From contig CASDXH010000002.1 in assembly GCA_949285105.1 (NCBI GenBank), positions 1 to 64,000 of the forward strand: a stretch of DNA of 64,000 nucleotides, given 5' to 3'. Positions 43,043 to 53,389 of the stretch are shown one piece after another (within the stretch, counting starts at the first letter, position 1; the number at the start of each line of letters is the position of its first letter). A program made the translations under genes and the position numbers. The stretch comes from an uncultured Mycoplasma sp. (GTDB taxonomy: Bacteria; Bacillota_I; Bacilli_A; Mycoplasmatales; Mycoplasmoidaceae). The notes beneath the pieces are model-generated. The model did not search any database and was not told the DNA's origin. It was given only the letters and a program-made list of their open reading frames with translations.

Positions 43043-43080
43043 ATTATTTTTATATCCTTGGTTTAATAATACACAAAAAT

Positions 43081-43300
43081 AAAAAAGTTAACCATTTAGG
43101 TTAACTACCACTCACCATGTCATTTTTATAGTTTTGTCTTGATAGGCTTACAGACTCCTAAAACTCTCTTATGCTAATCAGCTAAATGACAAACTTGCAT
43201 CTTTAATAATCTGTTGCATTGTGTATATGGCACAACCCTTTTACTCGACCACAATAACAAGGGCTTTATGCAGTAATTAGGATACATGCAGATTACAAAT
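43081..43300 (-). ncRNA. candidate structured RNA of unknown class
   Basis: No ORF spans this stretch, but it is more GC-mixed than neighbouring gaps and can fold into a clear multi-domain RNA on the minus strand. 5' domain: AATCT/AGATT (43208-43212, 43290-43294), GCAT/ATGC (43216-43219, 43286-43289) and GTAT/ATAC (43223-43226, 43282-43285) enclose CCCTT/AAGGG (43236-43240, 43259-43263). 3' domain: GTCATTT/AAATGAC (43119-43125, 43184-43190) encloses AGTTTT/AAAACT (43130-43135, 43160-43165) and GTCT/AGAC. It ends with a terminator, AGTTAACC/GGTTAACT (43086-43106), followed on the minus strand by six T. It lacks SRP-RNA and tmRNA signatures. Confidence 0.55.
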
Positions 43301-43555
43301 GTTACCTAAACTTAACACAAGTTATTATCATATTTAAATAAAAGCAAGATTATTTTATTCATCTTTATTGCTTATAACACTCGAAAATAAAAATGTCACA
43401 ATATTATTATCTTACAAATCCTCAAAAAAAGCAATATTACCAATGATTGTTATATTAGTTATAGATAACTTCTCTCTTCAAAAAAATTAATTAACACTAA
43501 ATAATTTTCTTAAAAATTTAATTTATAGTAATGTAGAGAAAATGATTATTTAAAA
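43301..43555. other. gene-free AT-rich gap
   Basis: It lies between the candidate RNA and the stop of the membrane protein at 43556. I see no ORF, no repeat and no convincing terminator. The promoter of the candidate RNA should lie in its left part. Confidence 0.4.
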
Positions 43556-44395
43556 CTATATAATCGCATATATTGCCCCTCATATACAAGGGAAAATTAT
43601 TGTTATTGGATATGATATTAAAACATTTCTAATGATAATTTTTCTTTTTTCATGTTTAAAAAATAAGATATTGGAAAGATGTGATAAAGATGAATAAACT
43701 AAGTTACCATTATAAAATCCAAATTTCTGAGTACAAAATAAAACTAACAAAACAACAAACATAACCATTAGTATTGCAGTAAACGGTGATATATATTTAT
43801 TTTCGTAAACTGCTAAATACCCAATGAATGGTGCTGTTGCACCAAATATAAATCATACTATTAGATCTTTTATAACAGAAACTTTTGTTCTTATTGGTTC
43901 ATAATAAAAAGTTAATCTAAAGCTTGTCATTGGTTCAGCATTATTCCCCTTATCAAATAAGTGCAATATCAAAACACCTAATCAAAAGCCTAGTAAATTA
44001 CCAACAATGTTTGATCCAATAAGATAGAAAAGTCCTTTAAATAGAACTTCATGATTATAAACACTTTCATAAACAAATCTTCCAAAAAAAGATGCTATAG
44101 ACAAAACAAAATAAGAAATACTTCCTTCATCTGGTGTTCCTCTTCTAGTGAATGCTTGAACCAACCATGCAACGATTATAGCAGTCAACAAACATAATAT
44201 TAAAGATATAGGCTTAATAAAAGGAGATTTACTCACTGCATCTGCAAAGTATTTTTTAAGAACAAATGAAGATATCAATATAGAAAAAGACAAAACAAAA
44301 CTAGCAAATAAACAACACATCGCAATTGATGCGTCTCAATATGAAGATAATATTCTATAAGTTGATGTTTTGATTGTTTCTAATTCATTTATCAT
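43556..44395 (-). CDS. polytopic membrane protein of unknown function
   Basis: A 279-residue protein with about six hydrophobic helices, starting MINELETIKTSTYRILSSYW, AGGAG 6 nt upstream. Distinct words are AWLVQAFTRRGTPDEGSISY, GRFVYESVYNHEVLFKGLFY, GSNIVGNLLGFWLG and YEPIRTKVSVIKDL. The pattern of short half-hydrophobic segments with Asn hints at a channel/transporter, but I recognise no family. UGA Trp codons at 43580 and 43982 interrupt it under the standard code. Confidence 0.7.
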
Positions 44396-44437
44396 AAAGA
44401 CTCCTAAACAAGATTTTACTCCTATAATTACAAGAAA

Positions 44438-44474
44438 ACAAAAAATAGTGGTTTCCACTATTTTTTGTTTATAG
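44438..44474. terminator. strong stem-loop upstream of membrane protein gene
   Basis: ACAAAAAATAGTGG pairs with CCACTATTTTTTGT around a TTT loop. T-runs exist on both strands. It sits 43 nt before the start of the minus-strand membrane protein gene, so it could end read-through from rnpB or act as a leader attenuator. Confidence 0.6.
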
Positions 44475-44664
44475 ACAAAAGAATACTAAATTCCTCTCTT
44501 TTTTCTTTTTATGTTCATTTATTGGGGACACTTTTGAATCTAATTTGTTTTTGTTTGGTATTCAATAAGGCCTAATCAATTATGACTATATAATAACTTG
44601 AAAAAGTAATATAACAAAAATATTAAATTCTTATTTTTATTATGTGTTTAATTCAATAAAAAAA

Positions 44665-44677
44665 GCCCATGATGGGC
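44665..44677 (-). terminator. terminator of RNase P RNA
   Basis: GCCCAT (44665-44670) and ATGGGC (44672-44677) make a compact hairpin. On the minus strand it is followed by a long T-run (complement of the A-run 44657-44664). It lies 5 nt past the mature 3' end. Confidence 0.8.
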
Positions 44678-44682
44678 ATCAA

Positions 44683-45043
44683 GTTAATAAAATAAGCCAT
44701 GTTCTGTACTCATAGGAGCGTTGATCATTTATCTATGTTTTTTCAACATCCTTTTAATAATTCATTTCTTATTAAAAAGTTCCCTTACCAAAATTTAGGT
44801 TTCTAGCTTGAGGAGTTTACCGCGTTTCACATTGTAACTTTCATTACAACTCGTCTCTGTGGCACTTTAGATTCACAAACCTTATCTAGAAAGACTTAGG
44901 TTTATAAAATGTCGTTACACACATAAAGCGTGTACCAGGTTTTATTTTTTATATACCTGCACAAACGTTATTATCATCTCAGATAATGCTAGCATGGACT
45001 TTCCTCTACATAAATTAATATGCAGCGATCAACTATTATTAAC
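44683..45043 (-). ncRNA. rnpB: RNase P RNA
   Basis: Catalytic RNA of tRNA 5' maturation. On the minus strand the conserved elements occur in order: GAGGAAAGTCCATGC, GTGCCACAGAGACGA, GAAACGCGGTAAACTCC and, near the 3' end, ACAGAACATGGCTTA. The ends GTTAATA (45043 side) and TATTAAC (44683 side) pair as helix P1, which sets the boundaries. The length of about 360 nt fits a type B/mollicute RNA. The gaps 44475-44660 and 45044-45088 hold nothing else I can name. Confidence 0.95.
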
Positions 45044-45088
45044 TAAATTAATGTTAGCAAAAAATAATTAAATTAAATAGTTTAATTT

Positions 45089-45697
45089 TTAGTAAATAGA
45101 ATTTTTATCTTTAAAATAATCCACCAGTAATTTCAGCGCCTTCCCTCTATGTGAATATTTATTTTTTTCTTCTATGGTTAAATCACTGAAAAATTTATTC
45201 ACTTCATCACTAAAAAATATTGGATCAAAACCAAATCCATTTTTCGAAGGTGAAATATTTCTTCTAAGTCTTCCATTACAATGGCTTTCAAAATTATGAA
45301 TTCTTCCGTTTTTATCGACTAAAACTAAGCTACAAATAAATTTAGCAGCATTATCTTTATTTCTAACTGCGTTTAATAAATAATCATTTTTAATTTCATA
45401 ATCAAATCTACCATCAACAGAAAATCTTGCCGAATTAATTCCAGGAAAATTATTTAATGACATAACACATAAACCAGAATCATCTGCTAATACATATTCT
45501 GAATAATTAATTTTTTCAGCTAGAAATAAAGCTTTAATTTTTGCATTTTCATAAAAAGAATCACCATTCTCAACTATTCCAGAAATATCAACTGGGGACT
45601 TCAAAATTTGAAAATCCAATTTATGATTTTCAAAAAATGAATTTATTTCATTAATCTTATTTTGATTAGTTGAACAAATATAAATAATCTTTTTCAC
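45089..45697 (-). CDS. rdgB: XTP/dITP diphosphatase (RdgB/HAM1)
   Basis: Removes non-canonical purine nucleotides (ITP, dITP, XTP); 202 residues. It shows YICSTNQNKINEINSFF, VENGDSFYENAKIKAL, YVLADDSGLCVMSLNNFPGI (Asp-Asp-Ser-Gly substrate loop), GFGFDPIFFSDE and YSHRGKALKLLVDYF. It is monocistronic, upstream of rnpB and on the same strand. No UGA codon. Confidence 0.95.
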   Translation of the reverse strand: MKKIIYICSTNQNKINEINSFFENHKLDFQILKSPVDISGIVENGDSFYENAKIKALFLAEKINYSEYVLADDSGLCVMSLNNFPGINSARFSVDGRFDYEIKNDYLLNAVRNKDNAAKFICSLVLVDKNGRIHNFESHCNGRLRRNISPSKNGFGFDPIFFSDEVNKFFSDLTIEEKNKYSHRGKALKLLVDYFKDKNSIY

Positions 45698-45845
45698 GAT
45701 AATTATTATATTAAATAATAACTAATATAAAATGCATTTATTTTAAAAAATAAAGATTGATAACTATATTGGTTTTATTGAGTATTAAAAAAACAGGATT
45801 TTTATAAATCCTGTAAATCGTATTAAAAATATAAATTAAACAATT

Positions 45846-46814
45846 CTAAGAAAAATATAATAACCCGGCAGTTACTGAAATTATTATAGTTGATAATAAT
45901 GTTAAAAAAGGTGAGAAATTTTCTTTGAAAAACCAATACATAAAGACCACAGAAATTGACTGAGACATTCATTTTACTTTATTTGTATTTATTGATTTTT
46001 TAAGTTTCTTTAAATCTTTTAGGTTCATTAATTTCATTTCATTTATTAACTTTGTTTCTTTCATATTTTCAATTCATTTTTTATCTTTAAATTCAGTAAA
46101 TTCCAAAAATCATCGTCAGCAAAGGCTTTCATAAAAAAGATAAATACGCTCGCTTAAATAACTATACTTAATATCATTTAATTTATACAAAATAAAAATG
46201 TATTTATTTTTTTTAAAAAAATTTATGAAAAGTCAAAATGTTATATTACTCAAACAATTTTCTCTTCAAGTTCTTGATAAATAGGGTATTGCTTTATATT
46301 TTTTCTCAGGTATGGATTTTAATCTTGGTTTTAAATTTCATATATATAAAAAAAACATTAAATAATAAAATATTGTTACTACAGTATAAACAAAAGTTAA
46401 TTCTTTTTCCCTTATATTTGTAAAATGATCAAGAATATACAAAAAGTAATATAAAAAAGCAATAGATGATGCTCAAAAAAATACAGTAAATATTATATAA
46501 AACAAACAACTAAGAATAAAAATGATGATGTTTTTGGGTTCTCTATAAAACCTATGGGAAAACTTTAGGAATTCAATAAAGAAACCCTTTGGATCAAAGG
46601 GTGAATTTAAAATATTTTCAAACCTTTCAAAATCAAAATTATAAAAGAAAATATTTATGAATTTATTTTTTTTAGATCAGTTTTTATAATCATTAAAATC
46701 TAGAGGGCCATTTAGCATTTTCTCATCGGATTCATATTCTTTTTTATCTCTATTAATCATTTCCTCTATTTTTATTTGTCTGGCAATATTTTTTTCTTTA
46801 AAAAAATTTATCAT
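45846..46814 (-). CDS. membrane protein of unknown function
   Basis: A 322-residue protein that the standard code splits into many pieces; with UGA as Trp it is one frame from the ATG 46812-46814 (MINFFKEKNIARQIKIEEMI) to the TAG at 45846-45848. It has at least three groups of hydrophobic helices (IIIFILSCLFYIIFTVFFW, ELTFVYTVVTIFYYLMFFLY and the C-terminal FLTLLSTIIISVTAGLLYF) and many aromatic residues. No family recognised. It overlaps the preceding secreted-protein gene by 7 nt, so the two are expressed together. Confidence 0.7.
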
Positions 46815-48100
46815 TTTTCAATCTCACTCGGATTAAATATTCCAATATCAGCTCCGAAACTACAAATATTTAAAACAATATCTAATGCTGTTAGTACATG
46901 AGACGCCGGAGATGCTCAAGAAACTGCTTTCATAGCTGTTTTTTTCACAATAGTTTCACTTGCAAATTTAGCTACTCTAGAGTTCATTTGTTTTAAAATC
47001 ATCTTAAATGATATGGAGTTGAATTTCTTGATTATATTATTCAATAAATTAACCATTATATCAATCAATTTTTGAAGTCCCATATTAACTAATTTTATCA
47101 CTAGCCTAGAAATATTCGTAAAGCTTGATAAAAACTTTGAAAAATTTATAGCAGAATGGCTTAACTTACTTTTTGAAACTTCAATAAGTTTAGAACTTAC
47201 TATTTTCAAATCCTTGAATTCACTATCTTCAATTATACTTTTAAAATTTTTAACATCCTCTACTGCCTTATAATGCTCTTTAAAATTTTCTACAGATGTC
47301 CAAGTAGATAGACCAGCTTGTACCGTAGCTGCAACAGCAAAAGGTATATTTGAGCCAAACATTCATCATGCAGATCAGTAAAATGCAGCTATGGCTCAAG
47401 AAGCGGCAGTTAAAACTGATGAAGCTATTGCTACACCATAAGTTTTATCTCTGTACATTTCTAATCTAGATAAAAATTTTTCTATCTTAGTAAATAATGC
47501 TAATTGATCAGATGTTATAGTGTATTCTACTCCATTTTCATCAACTAAAACTACATTATTAATTTTGTCTTGGTTAGTATATGAGTAGTTGTTGATTTTA
47601 AAATTAGGGTTTTCAAAATTATCATTGTAATGCTCTACATTTACTGATGAATCAATATCTTTAATAATGGCATCATAATTTGATTTATTGTGCTGCTTGT
47701 AATTTTCCAAATTATTGTTTATTTCTTCAATAGAAATTTCTCCACTTATTATTCCTTCTACTATATTTTTAAAACGATCCTTGTTTTTATTAATTTCATC
47801 ATATACATTTTTGTTTTCAAAATTTGAATCATTTATAGAATTGACTCTAGCATACATTAGACTTCTTTCATTAGTAAATTGTTCCATAACATCATCCACA
47901 GAAACGTTTTTAAACATTTCCATTTGCTCTTCTTTTGATGCAGGAACATTTATTATTTTATCTACACCTTTTTTAACAGATTCAGAACCTTTAATTTCTT
48001 TAATAAAATTATAAGATGAATAACTATTTATTATTGGAGTTGCTATTCCAATTGTTGTAGCAAACAACCCACTTAAAATTATTGCTTTTGTTTTTTTCAT
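46808..48100 (-). CDS. secreted alpha-helical protein of unknown function
   Basis: A 430-residue protein beginning MKKTKAIILSGLFATTIGIA, a typical signal peptide, with AAGGAGAAG 8 nt before the ATG. Residues 40-220 are hydrophilic and helical. Residues about 225-265 form a long Ala/Trp-rich hydrophobic hairpin (SSVLTAASWAIAAFYWSAWW then NIPFAVAATVQAG). Residues 300-420 are amphipathic helices. The layout (exported, helical, with a central membrane hairpin) recalls pore-forming or toxin-like proteins, but no family is recognised. It lies beside an IS30 relic, with a membrane protein gene overlapping its 3' end. Confidence 0.7.
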
Positions 48101-48454
48101 TTTTTTCTTCTCCTTTTTATAAACATTATAAATCGTGGCAATTTATATTATTTATCAATTTTCAACATTTAATATTTAATTAACTAACATTAATAAAAAA
48201 CAATATTGGAAATTAATGTAAACGTAAATTGTAAAATTATAGTCAACAATAATTAGAATGTTTTTTATTATTAGAAGTGAAAAAATGATATTTATAACAA
48301 TAAAACAAATCAACTTTAAATTTTGCTAATGCCAATCCCTTATTCATCATTTCGAAAATAAACTAACAAAAAGATAAATGGATTAATTAGGAAATGATAT
48401 AAAAAGAACTGACTTTAGTTTAGTGAGTGAAGATAAATAAAAAACATATAATGA

Positions 48455-48605
48455 AAAATAAATAACATGTTAAAAAATATTTGGTTATAAAATAAATCAT
48501 CAAATTGTTCTAGAAAAATATTCAAAATAAAAAACTCTCAACTTATATTTCAAAGTTAAGAGTTTAAGCATCATTGAAGCATTGCGCTTCACATGCTAAT
48601 CAAAC
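48455..48605 (+). repeat. second IS30-type relic (decayed transposase tail and flank)
   Basis: This copy parallels about 106-250: AAATAACATG, TTTGGTTATAAAA, ATCAAAT, AGAAAAATATT, then AACTCTCAACTTATA ... GTTAAGAGTTT (stem-loop) and GCATTGCGCTTCACATGCTAATC. One base is missing relative to the first copy, and stop codons break the transposase tail, so it is dead. The remainder of 48101-48624 is AT-rich and without genes. Confidence 0.65.
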
Positions 48606-48624
48606 ATTATTTATCTTATACTTC

Positions 48625-49386
48625 TTAAATAATATTTAACATACTCAATATAGTTAAAAGCATAGAAACAACAATTAAAATTGATAAAAATTCATAAGTT
48701 CAATTAAAGACATTTAATAATTTCATTACTTTATCATATTTAGAAACATAATTTGTTTCATTAATTTTATTGCTTATTTTTTTATTATTATTTTCAAAAT
48801 CGCTTTCTTGTTTTTCATGAAGTTTATAATAAATAGAAATGTAATTTTGTTTAATTTGTTCTATTCTTTCTTGGGAAGGTTTTATATTATTGATAACTTC
48901 AAATTTACTCTTTAAGTATTCGCCAAAAAAATAATATACTGGTATTATCTTTTTATTTGATTCTACCAATGATGATTGACCTAGATATCATCCTCTATAG
49001 TCATGAAAAATTCCTAAAAAAATGAAGAATAGAATCACCAAACAAGATGCACCAATACTAAAGAAAGCAACATTGTTAAACTCTTTATTAATAGCAAAAG
49101 GTATGTTTACAATTACTGAAACAATACCTATTACTAATAATATAAATTGAATAATTGTTGAAACTACAATTGTTTTATATTTTTTATAATTTCTTTTATT
49201 GTTAAAAACTGCTTTACTATAGTTTAATCACTCATTGGAATTATTAAGTATATCTACATCTTTTTTTGCTATGTTAATTTTTCCTAACGAAGACATACAT
49301 TGTTCTTTTTCTTTAAAATAACTTCCAATGTTATTATTTTGATCAACACCCTCAATTAAATCATTATCTTTTTGAGTTTCGTTCAT
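48625..49386 (-). CDS. membrane protein of unknown function
   Basis: A 253-residue protein starting MNETQKDNDLIEGVDQNNNI, with AAAGGAG 6 nt upstream. Two central helices (IQFILLVIGIVSVIVNI, FFSIGASCLVILFFIFLGIF) are followed by a charged region of about 90 residues and a final helix (FLSILIVVSMLLTILSML). The layout resembles SLATT-type membrane proteins (two TM, cytosolic helices), which are sometimes linked to defence, but motif support is lacking. UGA Trp codons at three places. Confidence 0.65.
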
Positions 49387-49713
49387 AAATTCTCCTTTTG
49401 TTAGCAAGAATAAAAGATTATTTCAATAAAATACACAAAATAAGAACTTTAATAAACCATTATTGTAATCTTATTTATTAGCTTATAAAATTAAATTCTT
49501 AATAAACTAGTTTGATATTTTGTTTTATTTTGACTTCCTTTATACTCACTTATAAACATTATAAGTGATATATAATTTTACAATTCAAAAATCGATAAAT
49601 TACAAATAGCATAGTCAATTGCAAAAAGAATTGGAATATAAATATTTGCTATTAAATTTAAATTATCAAACTATTTAGTTTGTAATAATAAAGAAGTAAT
49701 CATTTAAGGCCAT
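49387..49713. other. gene-free AT-rich gap
   Basis: This stretch lies between the membrane protein start and the pyk terminator. It has no ORF and no repeat that I can support beyond simple A/T tracts. It contains the promoter region of the minus-strand membrane protein. Confidence 0.4.
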
Positions 49714-49742
49714 GAATAAAAAACCACAATCAGAGATTGTGG
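49714..49742 (-). terminator. terminator of pyk
   Basis: CCACAATC (49724-49731) and GATTGTGG (49735-49742) form an 8-bp stem with loop AGA. On the minus strand it is followed by TTTTTTATTC. It starts 30 nt past the pyk stop. Confidence 0.88.
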
Positions 49743-49772
49743 AATAAAGTAATAAATTTTGTTAAATGTTTT

Positions 49773-51275
49773 TTATTGTCTAATAATTTTATTATTAATA
49801 ACAACTATAATCTTGTTGCTTTCTTCTGGTAATCCTTTTTTAATTTCCCCAATTAAACTTGTGTGGTTCATTAATATTTCATTGTAGTTTTCTACATAAT
49901 TTACAAAAACACCATAGTTTATTGAAAAAGATCTTTTAAATGATTGTTCATTTGTATAAACATAAATTGGAGCAGCTGGTCTAATGTTTGATAATGCTTC
50001 AATTGTGTTTTTATCATTACCAATATAGATAATTGCGCCATATTCAAATACTCCGTTTGCAATTTCTCTAGTTGGAGTTACATATTTTGCAACTTTAGTA
50101 GCAATCTTACCAGCTTTTGTTTTTGCAAAAGGTGTGTGTTTAAAGTAAACCTTATATGCACGTTCATAATCAAATAAATTTTCAGAAGATTTATCAATTG
50201 TTGCCATAACTTCTACAGCATTTACAGGATATAAACCATTAGCAGTTTCTCCTGATAACATAGTAGAATCAGCACCACGTTCTACAGCAAAGAAAACGTC
50301 AGTTACTTCAGCTCTTGTTGCTTGCATTTTTGTTTCTAATGAGTCAAGCATTTGTGTTGCAACAATTACTGTTTTACCTTTATGTCTACATGCTTTAATA
50401 ATGTATTTTTCATAATATGGCACATCATAGTATGGAATTTCTAATCCTAAATCACCTCTAGCAACCATAATAGAATCTGATGCATCTATGATTTCATCAA
50501 TTAGATTAATAGCATTCATAGTCTCTACTTTAGAAATAATCTTGATATGACTACCACCATTTTCATCTAATAGTTTTCTAACTTCATTAACATTTGAAGC
50601 ACTATTTACAAAAGATGCAGCAATGAAATCAAAATTATTTTCTATAGCAAACTTAATATCATTAGCATCTTTTTCTGACATGAATGGAATAGAGTAGTTT
50701 GCATTTGGTAAATTAATTCTCTTGTTGTCCTTAATAGTGTGAGTATTTTTAGCAGTAGCTGTTATAACACCTTTTGCTATATCAACTTTTGTCGCTACTA
50801 GTTTTAGTTTCCCATCATCAACAAAAATTGTGTCTCTTTCTTTAACATCATTAGCCATGTTATAAGAACCCGATGAATCATAAACTGAGAATTCTTTTGA
50901 ACTTCCTTCGACTTTTTTGATTGCATGAATAGTAACTTCAGAATCCTTTTTAATTTCTGCTTGCCCTTTAGTCATTTTATTAACTCTAATTTCAGGACCT
51001 TTGGTGTCTAAAATAAACCCAATATTTAAATTCATTTCCTCAGCCACTTCTCTAGCTAATCTTAATTTAATTAATTGTTCTTCATAAGTACCATGAGAAA
51101 AATTAAATCTTACAGCATTAACACCAGCTTCATATATACTTTTCAATGTTTCTTTAGCTGTTTCAATTTCCTTTTTGTTTTTTGGATCTTTATAGTCTTT
51201 TTCAGTGAATATTTTTCCTGTAACAGAAGGGCCTAATGTTGCAATTATCTTAGTTTTTTTAATTTTATTTAACAT
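49773..51275 (-). CDS. pyk: pyruvate kinase
   Basis: Phosphoenolpyruvate plus ADP to pyruvate plus ATP, the ATP-yielding end of glycolysis. It is 500 residues without UGA codons. Signatures are KTKIIATLGPSVTG, AVRFNFSHGTYEEQ, GFILDTKGPEIR, the active-site IISKVETMNAI and MVARGDLGLEIPYYDVP, and TVIVATQMLDSL. An insertion at about 20-40 (KDYKDPKNKKEIETAKETLK) lengthens the N-terminus. The start is MLNKIKKTKIIA at 51275. A separate transcript from nadE is possible because 105 bp separate them. Confidence 0.98.
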   Translation of the reverse strand: MLNKIKKTKIIATLGPSVTGKIFTEKDYKDPKNKKEIETAKETLKSIYEAGVNAVRFNFSHGTYEEQLIKLRLAREVAEEMNLNIGFILDTKGPEIRVNKMTKGQAEIKKDSEVTIHAIKKVEGSSKEFSVYDSSGSYNMANDVKERDTIFVDDGKLKLVATKVDIAKGVITATAKNTHTIKDNKRINLPNANYSIPFMSEKDANDIKFAIENNFDFIAASFVNSASNVNEVRKLLDENGGSHIKIISKVETMNAINLIDEIIDASDSIMVARGDLGLEIPYYDVPYYEKYIIKACRHKGKTVIVATQMLDSLETKMQATRAEVTDVFFAVERGADSTMLSGETANGLYPVNAVEVMATIDKSSENLFDYERAYKVYFKHTPFAKTKAGKIATKVAKYVTPTREIANGVFEYGAIIYIGNDKNTIEALSNIRPAAPIYVYTNEQSFKRSFSINYGVFVNYVENYNEILMNHTSLIGEIKKGLPEESNKIIVVINNKIIRQ

Positions 51276-51380
51276 TTAAAACTCCATATAAATTGTTATT
51301 TAAGGTACAAAAAAATTATACTATAAACAAAAATTGACTAGTTATAAAAGTTTATATTATCTTTTATAGCTAGTACTTTA

Positions 51381-52106
51381 TTAAAGTAATTTATCTTTTG
51401 GTAAAGGTGAAGGTGGAAAATTTCTTTTATGTTCTGAAATCGATTTCAGATATTCAATTCTTTCCTTGTCTTTTTGGTATATTACTTTACCTTCTAAATA
51501 ATTATCAATTGTATAATATGAAACTTTTAAATCATTTTCATCAGTTTGATTTTCAAATAAACCAGCAGTTGGTTTTTTAATTATTATTTCATTTGGTACA
51601 TCTAGTAATTTTGCACATTCATAAACTGAATTTTTTGTAAGATTTACTAGCGGCATAATATCAGATCCACTATCTCCATATTTTGTAAAGTATCCTGTTA
51701 TGAATTCATCTGCATTTGATGTACCAACAACAAGATAATTATGTTTAACAGCATAACTGTATAGAGCACTCATTCTTATTCTTGCTTTTAGATTTCCTAA
51801 TCCTATTTCAACATTGGGTACAACTTTACAAAATTCTTTGTAAACATTTTCAAGATCTACATCAGTATGGTTAAGATTAAAATGAGATATTACAAGTCTA
51901 GCATCTGAAACATCTTTTTGCGAATTGTTAATATTCATTGTTAAAGCAAGGTGATTATCCTTAAAGTATTTGCTAGCAATTGCCCCAACAAGAGCTGAGT
52001 CAATTCCTCCAGAAACCCCAAAAACTATTCCTTTAGCTTTTGACTCCTCTAAATATTTTTTAATAAAATTTACTATAGTTTCTATTTTATTTTCATAGTT
52101 TTTCAT
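51381..52106 (-). CDS. nadE: NAD(+) synthase, ammonia-dependent
   Basis: Amidates deamido-NAD to NAD with ATP. It is 241 residues, the short NH3-dependent form without glutaminase domain. The PP-loop is IVFGVSGGIDSALVGAIAS. GNLKARIRMSALYSYAV, VGTSNADEFITGYFTKYGDS and DIMPLVNLTKNSVYECAKLL are typical. The ATG at 52104-52106 is 1 nt after the obg stop. No good ribosome-binding site is visible, so reinitiation from obg is likely. Confidence 0.96.
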   Translation of the reverse strand: MKNYENKIETIVNFIKKYLEESKAKGIVFGVSGGIDSALVGAIASKYFKDNHLALTMNINNSQKDVSDARLVISHFNLNHTDVDLENVYKEFCKVVPNVEIGLGNLKARIRMSALYSYAVKHNYLVVGTSNADEFITGYFTKYGDSGSDIMPLVNLTKNSVYECAKLLDVPNEIIIKKPTAGLFENQTDENDLKVSYYTIDNYLEGKVIYQKDKERIEYLKSISEHKRNFPPSPLPKDKLL

Positions 52107-52107
52107 A

Positions 52108-53388
52108 TTAATCAATTACATATTCAACACCACATATTATGAAAGTGTCTCCTATTTTTGCTCCTTTTTCTATAAGCATTTTTTGAATTTCATCAATTTT
52201 TATTTTTTGATTAAATCTTATCAAGTTATCCTCTGTAGTTTGCGGAATTTTATCAAATCAATACTGAATTCTTTTTGATTCAATATTTCAAATGCCATCA
52301 TCAATTTGAGATATAGATATAGCATCATTAGGTTCTTTAACAACTTTAACAAGTTTGTATGAGTCCACTTCATCTTGAACTTGCTTTTTTCACAAATCTT
52401 GATACTTCTTATATTCTTTAAAAATATCGTCTACAACAGTATCAATTCCTTTATTGTCAATAGCTGAAATAAAATAAATATTTTTGCCTAACTTTTTTTT
52501 CATAAGTTCAATATTTTTCTTACTATTTTCAGAGTCTATTTTATTTGCTACTATATATATTCTTTTATTTAGTAATTCTTTTTTATACTTCTTTAATTCG
52601 TTGTTTATTATTTCAAATGATTTAAAAGCATCCTCATTATCAATTTCGTCCATAGATATTAAATGAATTAAAAAGTGACATCTTTCAATGTGTTTTAAAA
52701 ATTCAAATCCTAACCCAACACCATCACTTGCCCCCTCAATGATTCCAGGAATATCTGCAAATACAAGTTCATTATCTTCCCTTCTCACAACTCCAAGTAC
52801 AGGAGTTAAAGTTGTAAATTTATAGTTAGCCACTTTAGGTTTAGCATTTGATATTTTACTTATGAATGTTGACTTACCAGCATTTGGAAAACCTACCATA
52901 CCAACATCTGCAATATATTTAAGTTCAAGCTTTGCTTTTACATATTCACCTTTATCACCGTTTTCAAAAAGTTTTGGTGCTTTATTGTAACTTGATTTAA
53001 AGAAAGCATTACCATGTCCTCCTTTACCACCCTTACATATAACAAACGTTTGTTTTTCTTGTAAGATATCAACTATTACTTCGCCAGTTTCCTCATTTTT
53101 TATAACAGTACCTATAGGAACTTTTACATAAACATTTTCACCATTTGCTCCATGGCATAATTTGCTACCACCATTTTCTCCATTTTGGGCTGATATTTTT
53201 TTGTTGTATCTCAAATGGAATAAAGAGTTTTGATTGTGATCACCTACGATAATAATGTCACCACCATTACCTCCATCACCACCTCAAGGGCCGCCTTCTG
53301 GATAGTGAGCTTCTTTTCTTCAACTAACTATTCCGTTTCCTCCATCACCAGCTTTAAATTCAATGATGCATTTATCAACAAATTGCAT
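52108..53388 (-). CDS. obg: GTPase ObgE/CgtA
   Basis: Ribosome-assembly GTPase of 426 residues. The Gly-rich N-terminal Obg domain reads GGNGGDIIIVGDHN and KGGKGGHGNAFFKSS. The G domain has G1 VGFPNAGKSTF, G3 DIPGIIEGASDGVG and G4 NKID. The C-terminal OCT domain is present. The start ATG 53386-53388 (MQFVDKCIIEFKAGDGGNG) follows GAGGAGTAGT, a strong site. It begins 1 nt after the upstream membrane gene and is coupled to nadE. Confidence 0.97.
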
Positions 53389-53389
53389 A

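Noticed and set aside
43081-43300. tmRNA or SRP RNA
   Set aside because: There is no tRNA-like 3' end with T-arm and CCA, no tag reading frame with stop codons, and no GGAAG/AGCAGC SRP loop. It is left as an unclassified structured RNA.
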